From: Cycas panzhihuaensis
Lineage: Eukaryota > Cycadophyta
Direction of reading: 5' to 3'
Assembly (NCBI GenBank): GCA_023213395.1
Contig: CM041465.1
Span: 187,557,741-187,621,740, forward strand
DNA length: 64,000 nucleotides
Shown: positions 45,898-57,575 of the stretch, piece after piece
How the letters are laid out: each line of letters opens with the position of its first letter
Numbering within the stretch: the first letter of the stretch is position 1
The notes under the pieces: model-generated
Database searches by the model: none
Seen by the model: the letters and a program-made list of their open reading frames with translations, nothing else
What the model was told of the DNA's origin: nothing
Program-made: the position numbers and the translations under genes

Positions 45898-47172
45898 CTT
45901 AATTATTTGGTAAACAATATATGGTATAACTCATCTAGCCCAATGTATGGAATATTGGATGGAACAAAAAATAGTACATAAGTCTTGTTGGGACTTGGAT
46001 TTTGTTTTGACCTTACGGGGGCTAGCCTGGCATTGGTACTTAGTCCACCAAGTTTCATTTCATAGTTGGGCGGATGTTTAAGCAACCTTCCAACTATGAT
46101 TCAACACTCCTAACAAATTGTCTATTTCACCATTTTTTGTACGAGTGTGGCCAATGAAACATGTCAAAAAGTCTAAGAACTTTTGGGTTTCTCAAAGTAT
46201 ACCCAAATGAAATTGGAGTCATATGTTTTATCAGATTTACTATTATACGCCAAATAAAAGTTGTTTATTGTATGTGGGACGAGATTATATCTTATAGAAG
46301 TCTATCCTATGTAAGGTGGCTAGATTGTTCTTTACTAGCTGAGACTTGTTTGGAGGTTGTCTAGTTATTATCAATGTTCGGATGGCTTAGAAGAAGTGTG
46401 TTGCCCTTTCCTTCCATTTGTGACTGAGATTTGAGTCTAGAGAGGGATCCAGACTATTTTTGTATGGTGGTTGGGTGGTTTTTGGAGGGTCCTTACCAGT
46501 CCTAAGGACATATTGAGTCCATTCAAAGTCTGAGTGGACCTGTGTTGTTACATGACTACCACAAGTTATGGAGATAATGCGGCAGACACAGGAGATGTGA
46601 AAAGTCACATTTCAACTTATTTTTCCCTATGTTAACCTTAATCATTGATAATCACATGTTAGAATTTGTTATTTAGCATGTGCATTAAGTTGCAAGGGGC
46701 ACAGGATTCATAAAAAATTGTGATTCTTAAGAATATGCCTTTTGGCGTATTCCCTCCAAAAAGTAACCTTATAAATAGACCTTGTACCATTGATATTGAT
46801 ATATTTCAATTGTGAATGCCTTATGAAGCCTTGTGATATGAATTGGAGATCATATTGAAGCCATTTGACATGTGAATCTGACTTGGAGATCATACACATT
46901 GCATTGTGTTAAGATTCTCTTGCTTTTGGAGCATATTCTAAAGCATTCTGAGTTCTTTTTTAAAGACTTTTTGAGTATTTTGAGGACATTTTTTGAGCTT
47001 GTTAGTGACGAGTGAACAGTTGATGAGTCGCTCTGGGTGTGCATAATCATTGTTTTGTGTTCCCAAGTGAGTGTGCTTGAGATAGAGATGATCATAGTGG
47101 TGTAATTTTATCTAGAAGATTATAAGTTTATTAGTATGATGATATTAACTCATGTGTTGGAGCATGTTTTTC
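45898..47172. other. Unassigned stretch before Copia F gag
   Basis: No gene. It should contain the end of the element I linker and the 5' LTR and leader of Copia F, but no segment matches the F 3' end (51,162-51,502). A TGTTGGGACTTGG at 45,988 and TATAAATAG at 46,770-46,778 look LTR-like. Boundaries unresolved. Confidence 0.45.
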
Positions 47173-50100
47173 AAGATGGAGCATGTGATGCCCAAAGTTA
47201 TCTTTAACGGCAACAATTTCAACGAGTGGAAGGCCAACATGGAGTTATTATTGATGGTGATTCAACTCTATGGAATTACTAAGACAAAGGTGGACGCAAT
47301 CCCACTTGACCAGAAAGAGCGTGTGCAACTTGAGGAGAAGCAATTTATGGCTGTAGGTTGTTGAAACTGTCACTAATGTGGGACCAGAGGGCTTTGGTTC
47401 ATAACCTTAATATTGGAGTTTCTCAATTTTAGGATAGAAGATGAGACCAACATAAGTTATTATCTGAATAAAATCATTGACTTGAGGAATAAGCTAGAAG
47501 AGTTGAAGCTGAATTCGATCAGTGATGTGCTCTTGTTTGCCATAATCATGTCGAGGTTGCCAGTTGCTTTTGCCACTTTCTAGACCATTTATGCTAGAGA
47601 TGAGTGATGGAGGCAGAAACCTTTGATGGCATTAAAAATCTTATTCTAAAAGAGGATGCCAAGTTAAAACATCATAGAATGCTTGGAGGTTCCGAGTCGA
47701 GTCAAGCCTTAGTCATGAAGACACAGAGGAGAGAGGTCATTCAGGAGGAGAAGTTCACACATAAGTCTAGGGAAGACTCTCAAGAGAAGAAGAAATTCAA
47801 TGGTAAATGTCACTACTACAAGAAGGATGGTCATAGAGAAAAGAATTGTTGGTTCAAGAGATGGGACAAACCCAAAGTTAGCTAGGATGACAAAGGGAAG
47901 AGCATTGTAGCACATTGCGTCAAAGCATCAACCTTGTCAACTGAGTCAAATTAGAGAGACTACTAGATTTTGGACTCTAGAGCATAGATGCATATCTCTT
48001 TCCAGAAGCCCAACTTTGATGCGTGGAGTGAAAATCATAGAGGTGTGAAGATCATCCTTGGAGATGCTCGCATGTTGCCAGTGGAAGGTGTTGGCAAAAT
48101 TTCCTTGGTAGGTGGTAAGTTTACAAGGGTATATTATGTACCCAACATGCAATTGAATTTGCTTTCGGCCCAAGAAATCTACAAACATGGAATGAAGGTA
48201 GAGCTTTGTCATGATAGATGCCTAATTAAGGATCCTAAGTAGAATTTCTCTGTCATTGCTATTGGAAAGGTCAGAGATAACTTTTGGGTGTTTGAGAAGT
48301 TTTAATCTCAGAAGAAGTCTTACACCTTTGTTGCCAGTGCGGATGATGTGAGCAAACAGTGGCATGATCACCTAGGTCACTTTAATTATAGAAGCATTGC
48401 ATTGTTGAAGAGGTTGAATATGGTGGAAGGATTACCATTTGTTTTATGCTTTGACGGTGTTTGTGAAGGGTGCATGTATGAAAAGCATCATCACTATCCT
48501 TTTGCTTGGGATAATGCCTAGAGAACCAAGAAAAAGCTAGAGCTTGTGCTTACAAATATAATGGGTCCACTCCCAAACTCCTTAATACTAAGAGCTCGAT
48601 ACACCTTAGTGTTTGTGGACGATTACACCAAGAAGGCCTAGGTATATTTCCTAAAGAATAAGTCAAATGTGTTTGATCACTTCCATGACTAGAAAGCAAT
48701 GGTTGAGAATGAAAGTGAGAAGAAGATTAAGATATTGAGAAGTGATAATGGCAAGGAGTACGACAATCATGCATTTAATCAGTTCTACCAGGATCATGGT
48801 GTAAAATAGGAGTTTATGATCCCGTATAGTCCACAACAAAACAATGTTGTAGAAAGGAAGAATTGTACCATGATGGAGATGGCAAGGCGTATGGTGCACT
48901 CGAAAAACTTGCCAACGATGTTTTGGGTAGACGTTGTGGTGACTACTGTTTACATTCTGAATTGGGTACCCACTCAAGCAGTTCGAAGCGTGACCCTCAA
49001 AGAAAAATAGACCAGTCATAAACCTATCATTAGCGATTTAAAGACATTTGGGTGCATTGAATATGCACACATCCTAGATGACAATTGTAAGAAGCTGGAT
49101 TGAGAAAGTCTAAAGTGCATCTTTGTGGGGTATTAAAATCAAAATAAAGCTTACAAACTATGGGATCCATAGGGGAGAAAGATTGTGATTAGTCGAGATG
49201 TCAAATTTGATGAGTCATCGACGTATCATGTTGAAAAATCATCAAAAGAGCCTTTTTAACCCCCACTACTTCCATTTCCAAATTTGTTAGTCAAAGAGGA
49301 CGATGAGCCAGTTGGTGGAATTCATGAGGAAGTTGGACCAAGTGGAGTGAGTAATAGTGAGGAGTTGGCACATGCAGAAGTACCTCGAGCACCAGGTCCT
49401 TCTATACCGTTATGGGCAAGTAGGACAATAGAGGATTTTGGAGTGGCGATGCATACCCTTGTTGATGACAGGAGAACAAGAAGTCAACATGCTAGTTGAA
49501 CTCTACTAGTAGACACCAATAAATTCAATGATCCTAATTCATATGATGAAGCGAAAGGTGATCCACAATGGAGAGCTACAATGGAAGAGGAGTATGGTTT
49601 ACTCATGAAGAATGACACATGGGATTTGGTTTTGATCCCTCCGACAAAGAACCTTGTTGGATGCAAGTGGGTCTACAAGACTAAGTTTCGCTCTGATGGA
49701 GAGATGGACAAGTACAAGTTTGAGCTTTTCGCTCAAGGGTTCAAATAAAAAGAAGGAATTGATTATGAGAAGACATTTGCACTAGTCTCCATGATAACGA
49801 CAGTTTGTTTGATCATTTCTTTAACAGTTGCTTATGGTTGGGAGTTACACCAAATGGATGTTAAGTTTGCATTTCTTAATGGATATCTAAAGGAGGAGAT
49901 TTACATGTTACAACCTCTGGGATTCATTAAGGAAGGCTAGGAGCATCTTGTGTGCTGGTTGAAGAATTCACTCTATGGCCTGAAACAAGCACCCTGTGCT
50001 TGGTATGAGAAGATTGATGCCAAGTTGAAAGTTGAAGGATTTGTTGTTTCTGATCTCGACCCGAATCTATATGTGAAAATGAGGGGAGCCTCGTAGTAGC

Positions 50101-51062
50101 TATTCTGTTGTATATAGATGACTTACTCATCGAAGGCAACTATAATAAGACTATTGTATGAGTCAAGTCCAATTTGGGAGCTACTTTTGACATGACAGAC
50201 CTTGGAAGACTTCACTGCTTCTTGGGCATTCAAGTCAGGCAAATGGAAGATCGGATCATGCTGTTGCAGACACAATACATGAAGAACCTCCTGGAGAAGT
50301 TTGGGATGTAGAATTGTAAACCAGTTGTAACACCATCTATTAAGGGCACAAGATTGCAAAAAGATATGGCCAAACCCTCTGTAGATGGAACAAAGTACCA
50401 TTAGTTAGTAGGGAGTCTGATCTATTTGACTCATACCAGACTAGACATTGCCTATGTTGTTGGATTGGTTTCTCAATATATGTAGAATTTTCAAGAGCCA
50501 TATTGGGTTGTCGCGAAGTAGATTCTGAAGTACTTGAAGGGGATGTTCAATCTTGGTTTTGAATGCTGTCGTGGTGAGGAGATAAAGTTGTATGGATACA
50601 CTGATGTTGATTGGGGAGGAGGCTCTAATAATCAGAAGTCCACTACTAGCTACATCTTTGGTGTCGGTAATGGATTTGTTTCGTGCCAGTCGAAGAAGCA
50701 ACAAAGAATAGCATTATTTTCTATAGAGGTAGAATATTAAGGACTCAATGTGAGTGTGAAGGAAGTTGTATGGTTGCAAGGTCATTTGGAAGTTCTTGGA
50801 GTTTCAAATGGGCATCTAATTATTTTCATCGATAATGAGAGTACCATTTGTTTGTCAAAGAATCTAGAGTTTCATGCTCATATGAAGTACATCGAGATAC
50901 AACACCACTACATCTATGAATAGATCAAGTCAGAAAAGTTGCAGGTTGACTATTGTTTGAGTGAATATCAGCTTGTAAGCATCTTCACCAAAGCACTTAC
51001 TGAAGATCAATTCACAAAGATACGTACCAGATTAGGACTCTCAAATATTATCCTTGAGGGGG
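47173..51062 (+). pseudogene. Copia F gag-pol
   Basis: Gag starts MEHVMPKVIFNGNNFNEWKA. A knuckle with one Cys lost (CHYYKKDGHREKNC) is at 47,806-47,847. Protease is reduced to LDSRA near 47,971. A pre-integrase HH-CC region (WHDHLGHFNYRSI, CEGCMYEKHHHY) precedes the integrase core (ILRSDNGKEYDNH, PQQNNVVERKN). RT has GCKWVYKTKFRSDGEMDKYK, HQMDVKFAFLNGYL, NSLYGLKQAPCAWYEK and an active site interrupted by a frameshift near 50,085-50,130 (YIDDLL in the shifted frame). RNase H motifs (KSTTSYIFG, YIEIQHHYIYE) follow in pieces. Many stops; inactive. Confidence 0.88.
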
Positions 51063-51161
51063 GATGTATCAACAAGGATAAAGAAGCAGGATAGTCCCAA
51101 CCTTTATGATAACACAACTGCTATAGGTTGCAAGCTCCCCACATTCACATTAGGGGGGGGA

Positions 51162-51502
51162 TGCTAATGTGGTAGTTGTTTGTTAAGCCATTGGTTAATG
51201 TTAATGTGGTGGTTTAACTTAATTGTGATTAATAAAATGGTGCGAGTTATGTAGAAGGTCACAACCTTGTTAAGTGACATCTCTTGGAAAGATATATAAA
51301 TCCTAGAGCCCTTGTATATTCAATCAATTCAAGTAGGTAGTAATCAATGTGATCTATTGATCTTTATGATAAGTTTTTTCTCGAAAGGGTTTTCCACATA
51401 AATCTTGTGTACCGTGCATCTGTATTCTGTGTATATCTTGTTTGCTTGTAGTGTATGGTAAAAGATTCTGTGGAATATAAACATGTATGTATGTGTTCGT
51501 GT
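51162..51502 (+). repeat. Probable 3' LTR of Copia F
   Basis: It follows a strong purine tract and contains AGATATATAAATCC (TATA box, 51,287-51,300) with pyrimidine-rich sequence after it. No second copy was found, so this is by position only. Confidence 0.5.
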
Positions 51503-51625
51503 TCCTTAACAAAGTCGGATATATCTATGAGATTGACTATAGTGATTGGGTAAGCCCATTGGTGGCGTAAAGAAAAATTGGATGGTCATAGTTTGTGTGG
51601 ATTACTAGCAACTGAATAAAGTCAC
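51503..51625 (+). pseudogene. Gypsy element I RT, first piece
   Basis: GYIYEIDYSDWVSPLV is the start of a Ty3/gypsy RT, followed by a frameshifted CVDY...QLNKV. It is cut at TSD GTCAC (51,621-51,625) by Copia E and resumes at 56,942. Confidence 0.85.
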
Positions 51626-51843
51626 TACAAGAAAAATTTGAGTTAATACATTAATGAGGGTGATCCCTTTATAAATACATTACAGTTTGTACAGGACAAT
51701 GACAACCACTCAATGTGATTCTGCCATTTGTCACTCTAAGAGCAAAGAGGGAATGATACATGACCCTCATTATTACAATAGAGAGAACAAGTGTTATATG
51801 TCCTAGAACATAAAATGTCCTAGATAAAGCATTACTTCTAACA
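51626..51843 (-). repeat. 3' LTR of Copia E
   Basis: 218 bp between TSD GTCAC and the PPT. TTATAAA box on the minus strand at 51,670-51,676. Confidence 0.92.
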
Positions 51844-51859
51844 CCCCCTCTTAATGTTT

Positions 51860-54800
51860 TATCTATTTTACTCCTAACTTATTTTTGAAAAACCAGAACT
51901 TATCTTTACTTAATGTTTTTGTAAAGATATCAACAGTTTGATTTTCTAAAGAACTGTGTAAAAGTTCAATCTCCTTATTCTGAACTTTTTCTCTAATAAA
52001 ATGATGATGAACTTCTATATGTTTTGTCCTTGCATGCAATATTAGATTCTTTGTCATCTTGATTGTGTTTTGATTGTCATAGAACAACTGAGTAGGTGAT
52101 GTCTGTTCATGTCCTAAGTCTTTCAGCAGTAGCTTGATCCAGACTACTTCACAAGCTGTATTCACTACTGATTTGTATTCCGCTTCTGTTGATGGTAAGA
52201 CAACCATGTGTTGCTTTTTATTGCTCCAAGAGATCAAGCCTAAACCAAGATAGAAGCAATAACCTGATGTAGACTTTTTGTCTACTCTATTTCTTGCCCA
52301 ATCTGAATCACCAATTCCTGTTAACTACATGTCATTGTCTTTTGTATACTTTAGCCCTAGATTTGTTGTTCCTTTTAGATACCGGAGAATTATTTTTGTA
52401 GCATTCCAATGTGACACTCTTGGATCCTGCATAAACCTGGATATTACTCCAACTAAATAAGAAATATCTGGTCTAGTGGCAGTAAGGTAGATCAAACTTC
52501 CAACCAACTATCTATATATAGTTGCATTAACAACTTGTCCTTCTGAATGAAGATCTAATACATAGCCAGTTTCCATCGGGGTGACAACATTGTTGTAATT
52601 TTCCATGTTGAATTTTTTAGCATATTTTTGACATATTTTGATTGAGATAGAACAACAGAATTATTTTGTCATGTAACTTCTATTCCCAGATAGTAATGCA
52701 ACATTCTGAGATTTGTCATTTCAAAAGCTTTTTCTAACTATCTTTCGATGAATGCAATTGAGTCTGTGTCGCTTCCAGTGATTAGCATGTCATCTACATA
52801 TACAACTATAATGGAGACCATTCCTTGGTTGAATTTTACATATAAACTATGGTTGGATTCACATCTGTGAAAGCCATTTTGGACAAGATATTTATCCAAT
52901 TTAGCATACTAGGCTCTTGGTGCTTACTTGAGCCCATATAATGCTTTCTTTAGTTTGCATACTAGTTTCTCTTGTCCTAACTTGACATATCCTTCTAGCT
53001 GATGCATGCAGACCTCTTCTTGAAGATCTCCATTTAGAAAAGCACTCTTTACATCCAGCTAATAAATTTTCCATCCTTGTTGGGTAACTATTGCAATTAT
53101 TGTTCTCATAGTGTTAATTTTGCCACTGGTGAGAATGTTTCTTCATAATCTATTCTGGCTATTTGTGTATATCTTTTTGCCACCAATCTTGCTTTGTATT
53201 TTTCAAATTCACCATTTGGCTTTTCTTTTACTTTATGTACCCATTTGCAATTTACAATGAGTTTGTCTTTAGGAGATTCTACTAGTTCCTAGGTTTCATT
53301 TCTAGAAATCACTCCCATTTTAGTATCCATTGTTGTTCTCCATGCTTGGTGCTGACTTGCTTCTTCAAATGTGTTAGGATCAATGGAATAGATTAGTACC
53401 TATGGCTTTAAGACCTCGTTCTATGCTCAAATACCTCTCCTTTTGCTTCTTCAAGAGTCTTGAGATACCATTTTGGTATCTTCTTAGAACTTTGTTCTTG
53501 CTCTAGCTTTGGTTCTTCTTCTTTTGCTAACATGGGATCATTCATCTGATTGTTGTCAGATGATTATTCTTCAACAATCTCAGTACCAACACTTTTCGAG
53601 GTGATTTCTAATTCTTCATCTGATTGAACCATATTTAGTTTTCTATCACTACCAGTTGTTGTGTCTATCTCCTGATACACTGTCTTGACTCAATCTATGC
53701 CTTCATCGAATATGACATCTTGACTTACATAGAGTTTATTGGTTTTTGGGTCAAGATATCTATATGCTTTTGAGCAATTATTATACCCAACCATTATGCA
53801 CTTTACACTTTTATTATCTAGTTTAGTTCTTTTTCTATCCAAAGTGTGCACATATGCTTTGCAACCAAAGACTTTGAGATGACTTATGTCTGATTTATGT
53901 CTGGTCCATGCTTCTTCAGGTGTTACTTTGTCTAAGGCTTGAGTTGGACTCCTATTAATTAGATAGACAACAATGTTTACTGCTTCTACCCAATACCTTT
54001 TTGTGATTTTCATGTCATGTATCAAACATCGTGCCATTTCTAGAACAATTCAATTCATTCTTTCTACCACACCATTTGATTGAGATGTGAAGGGAGTTGT
54101 AATTTGCCTACGAATTCCATGTAATTTGCAGTACTGAAGGAATTCCTTGGACACATACTCTCCTCCTCCATTAGAACAAACACACTTGATTTTTTGATTA
54201 CTTTCTAGTTCTACTTCTGCTTTGAACTCCTTAAAGTAATCAAGTACTTCTAATTTGTTGAATAGAAAATACACCCATGTTTTTCTTGAGAAGTCATCAA
54301 TCAAGGTTAGAAAGTATCGTGCACCATTTGTTAAGTTAGGGGTGATAAGTCCACAGAGATCAATGTGGACTAGATACAGTTTGTTCTGTAGTTTCCATGT
54401 GCTTTTTGTGAAGGGAGTCCTGTGTTGTTTATCCATCATACAGTTTTTGCATACAAATGAGTTTAAAGAGATATTCAACAAACCATTTACCATCTTTGAA
54501 TTTGTTATTTCTTTTAACCTATCATGTGAGATGTGTCCATACTTCAAATGCCACATTTCATTATCAATATTGTTTTCCATTGCAAGCGAATTTACTTTAG
54601 ACACGGGTGTGGTAGGCCCTTTATCAGGCAAAATAGGAGTGGAGAGCAACTTGTAGAGTTAGTTTCGTTTTACTCCTTTGGCTATTATAATGCCATTCCT
54701 CTTCATATCTAAGATGTAGCAATAACCATTTTTATCAAATATGATTCTTAACTTCTTTTCACTTAATTGAGACACTAATAGAAGATTTTTTTTTTCATTC

Positions 54801-55979
54801 CAAGTAGAAAAAGAACATTGCCTATTTGTTAAATTTTTCCATCAATTTTAACGGTTATCAACCCTATCCCTTTATATGAAGGGAAAAGTTGTCTGCTAGC
54901 TCCACAGATTTATTACAATCATAAGGTTTTAGAATTTCAAACCATTCCTTGACTTTGGTCATGTGGTTGGAGGTTCCTGAATCAACATACCAATCTTTTG
55001 TTGCTCTATTGTTGGTGACTAAGGTAGCTACAAAAGTTGTTTTAACTTTGTCCTTTGTCGTGTCTCGTTCTTTGCTATAGTTCCCCAAAATTTGCTTCCC
55101 TCTCTGAATTTCTGCCTGTCTCTGATAGCATTGATATGGGTAGTGTCTAGTTTGCCTGTAGTGGTAGCAGACATCAAAAGCCTTGCAATTATTCAAGAAG
55201 TGACCAAGTTTTTTGCAATTGAAGCAGACTCTTGAATCACATGAAGGAGTGGATCTTGCTCTTCCTCTTCCTTCAGTCCAACAACCTCTATTGCCAATTG
55301 ATGCCCTGCCACGTGCTTTAAGGTTATGTTGACTTCATACCTGACCACCTAGATTCAATTTGGTGATAAGTGCATCTTCCATCTCAACATCTTCTTTATG
55401 CCTCAGGTTCTTTGCTCTTGACTTGGCATGTGACTTTTAAGGACATCAAGAGTCATAGTGGTTGTTTGTCCTCCATCTGTTAGCATGTTGACCATTTTGT
55501 CATATGATTTTGGTAATTTATTGAGTATAAGATGTACTAATTCAATGTCAGTTATTTTATCTCCTACTGTGAGAAGTGCATTTTTAACATTGGTCAACTT
55601 GGCTATGAAGTCTGAGACTGGTTGACATTCTCTCATTCTAAGCTTATATAATTCTTCCCCGAGGGTAACTATTCTAGCCTTTTTTTTTTTAACTGAACAT
55701 TGAGGATATTATTTTCTAGACTTCATAGGCACTTTCAATGGCATCAACATATGTCAGAAGGGAATTTGAAATCAAGAGTTTGAGGACAACTACAACATTA
55801 TTGTTTCTTTCTTCCCAGTTCAACAAATCTACTATATCTATGAGCTTTTTTTCTTCCCAGGTTGTGATCTTCCAGGCATGTTTGGCTCTTAAGAGTCCTT
55901 CAATTTTTATTTTCCAGAGGCTAAAATTCGTTTCAGTTAATTTATCTGCTTCAGGAAGAGCTATAGTAGAGGAGGCCAT
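51860..55979 (-). pseudogene. Copia E gag-pol
   Basis: Gag begins at the ATG at 55,979 (ASSTIALPEADKL, FSLWKIKIEGLLRA) and continues with VSDFIAKLTNVKNAL and LPKSYDKMVNML. A CCHC knuckle (CFNCKKLGHFLNNC, near 55,195-55,236) is followed by one with Cys to His (CYHYRQTRHYPYQC). Protease DWYVDSGTSNHMT (55,000-54,950) is intact. Integrase: WHLKYGHISHDRLKE, HIDLCGLITP, CVCSNGGGEYVSKEF (second Asp is Asn) and SQSNGVVERMN. The linker has KKIPKWYLKTLEE. RT keeps VVYVDDMLITG near 52,776-52,808. RNase H: ISWSNKKQHMVVLPSTEAEY, YDNQNTIKMTKN. Stops and frameshifts throughout RT. Confidence 0.92.
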
Positions 55980-56698
55980 GATTGGATTGTTTATTGCAGA
56001 GAGGAAGACTGAAGAAACTGAGTTGCAGGGTCATACGGCTATACAATGTACATAAATGTACGGAATTCAGGAAAAAAGGGTCTAAATTGAAGTACTCGAC
56101 AAGAGAAATCTAGATCTGAAATTATTTTTTACAAAAAATGTCTAGTTTGCTAAAAATTTGAGGTTGAAACCCTAACTAGCGGGCTATGGTTTAAAGTGAA
56201 AAATGCTTCAAATAAAAAAAAAAAACTTCAAAACTGCCTTTGAATCTAGTCTTAAAAGATTTGTATCAAAAAGAGGATCAATTTGATGTAGGTATTACCC
56301 AGAGAGATTTATTCGTTTTGAAGAAAAAAACAGAAATCTCCACAAACCTATGCCTATGTAAATCTAGTCAAGACCCTTTTGAAATGACTTTGAATGTAGT
56401 CAAGCCTTTAGAGAAAAATGGCGGCCTTGCTCCTACGACCTTATTGGTGAAATTTGAGAGCAATCTAAGCATTTTGATTTTTTTGTCTGTACAACGTTTG
56501 TATAATGTTCGTACAACATCTGTACACTAATCCTTCTATCCTATTTGTCCTCTGGGATGACTTGCACTTTAGATAGATTGATCTCCTTCTAAGATTTAAT
56601 TCTTCAGATTAATTTTTAACGATTTCTTTCAAAACCCTAATGACCTTCTTGTGTAAATTTGGACACAAAATTGATCCTCAACCAGATAGTTTAACCCT
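55980..56698 (-). other. 5' leader of Copia E
   Basis: Non-coding region between PBS and gag ATG. No gene recognised. Confidence 0.7.
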
Positions 56699-56710
56699 GC
56701 TCTTATACCA

Positions 56711-56936
56711 TATAAGAAGAATACAAGCCAATTCATTAATGAGGGTGATCCCTCTATAAATACATTATAGTTTGTACAAGACAATGGCAACCACTCCATG
56801 ATTTTGCCACTTGTCACTCCGAGAGCAAAGAGGGAATGATACATGACCCTCATTATTATAATAGAGATAACAAGTGTTATATGTCTTAGAAAATAAAGTG
56901 TCCTAGATAAAACATTACTTCTAACAGTCACAAAGA
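56711..56936 (-). repeat. 5' LTR of Copia E
   Basis: 226 bp, flanked by TSD GTCAC on the right and the PBS on the left. Confidence 0.92.
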
Positions 56937-57216
56937 AATATCCCTTTCCAATTCCCTTCATAGAGGACAAGTTGGAGATTGTAGGAAGTAAAGAGGTGTA
57001 CTTGTTTATAGATGGATTCAATGGGCATAATCAAGTTTTAATTATTTTAGAGGATTAAGAAAACACAACCTTTGTGACAAAATGGGAGACTTATACCTAG
57101 AGGGTCATGCCCTTTGGGTTAACAAATGTCCCAACCACATTCCAGTGCATTGTAATTAATATCTTTAGAAAAATGATAGGCAATAAAGTGGTAGAATTTC
57201 TAGATGATTGGACTAT
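56937..57216 (+). pseudogene. Gypsy element I RT, second piece
   Basis: Continues from 51,625: FPIPFIEDKLEIVGSKEVYL, FIDGFNGHNQVLIILED, RVMPFGLTNVPTTFQ and VEFLDDWT, so the active-site FLDD is present. Stops at 57,054 and 57,099. It is cut at TSD ACTAT (57,212-57,216) by Copia G. Confidence 0.9.
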
Positions 57217-57417
57217 TAGAATGTTAATGTTTTTATCCTAAGGTTGTGTTTTATGAAATTAAAAGGGTTATGTGTCTGAAACTTATTAATCTGACACTTG
57301 TCAGTCATGATGGACACTTGTCGTCTATGTACAGATTAGTTATGTAAGATTACTTGTATAAAAGAGGGAATACCCCTTTCATGAAATCAATGAACAATTC
57401 AATTCCATTATCAGAGA
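57217..57417 (+). repeat. 5' LTR of Copia G
   Basis: Matches the 3' LTR from TAGAATGTTAATG to about ATTATCAGAGA. The terminal bases are eroded, so the inner end is approximate and the PBS may overlap TATCAGAG. Confidence 0.85.
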
Positions 57418-57477
57418 GTTTCAGGAAAATCCGTACACCCCTTCAATCTAAGAGAGTTTCAGGAAAATCCGTACACC
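57413..57477 (+). repeat. 38-bp tandem duplication in Copia G leader
   Basis: AGAGAGTTTCAGGAAAATCC plus seven more bases occurs at 57,413 and again at 57,451 without visible differences. Confidence 0.9.
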
Positions 57478-57575
57478 TATTCTTTTGACTATAAATCCAT
57501 ACAATCGTACATACTAGTCTGATTGCAGTCATTCCATAGGCCTGAATCACAATTCTTGTCTTCAAAAATAGCAAA

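Larger units (their letters stand above)
47173..51502 (+). mobile_element. Ty1/copia retrotransposon F, degenerate
   Basis: Gag, worn protease, integrase, RT and RNase H in copia order, then a purine tract (TTAGGGGGGGGA, about 51,150-51,161) and a probable 3' LTR starting TGCTAATGTGG at 51,162. RT of the gypsy element I resumes near 51,503. No 5' LTR or TSD was found. Confidence 0.75.
51626..56936 (-). mobile_element. Ty1/copia retrotransposon E, complete but inactive
   Basis: 5311 bp, minus strand, TSD GTCAC (51,621-51,625 and 56,937-56,941). LTRs are 51,626-51,843 and 56,711-56,936, with roughly 11% differences by eye. PBS next to the right LTR reads TGGTATAAGAGC on the minus strand (56,699-56,710). 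PPT is AAGAGGGGG (51,844-51,852). The LTRs end in TA on the minus strand instead of CA, although the TSD fixes the boundary. Full gag-pol order is present. Same lineage as D and G. Confidence 0.93.

Noticed and set aside
45898-47172. 5' LTR of Copia F
   Set aside because: Compared by eye with the probable 3' LTR (51,162-51,502); only scattered short matches were found, and no TSD.
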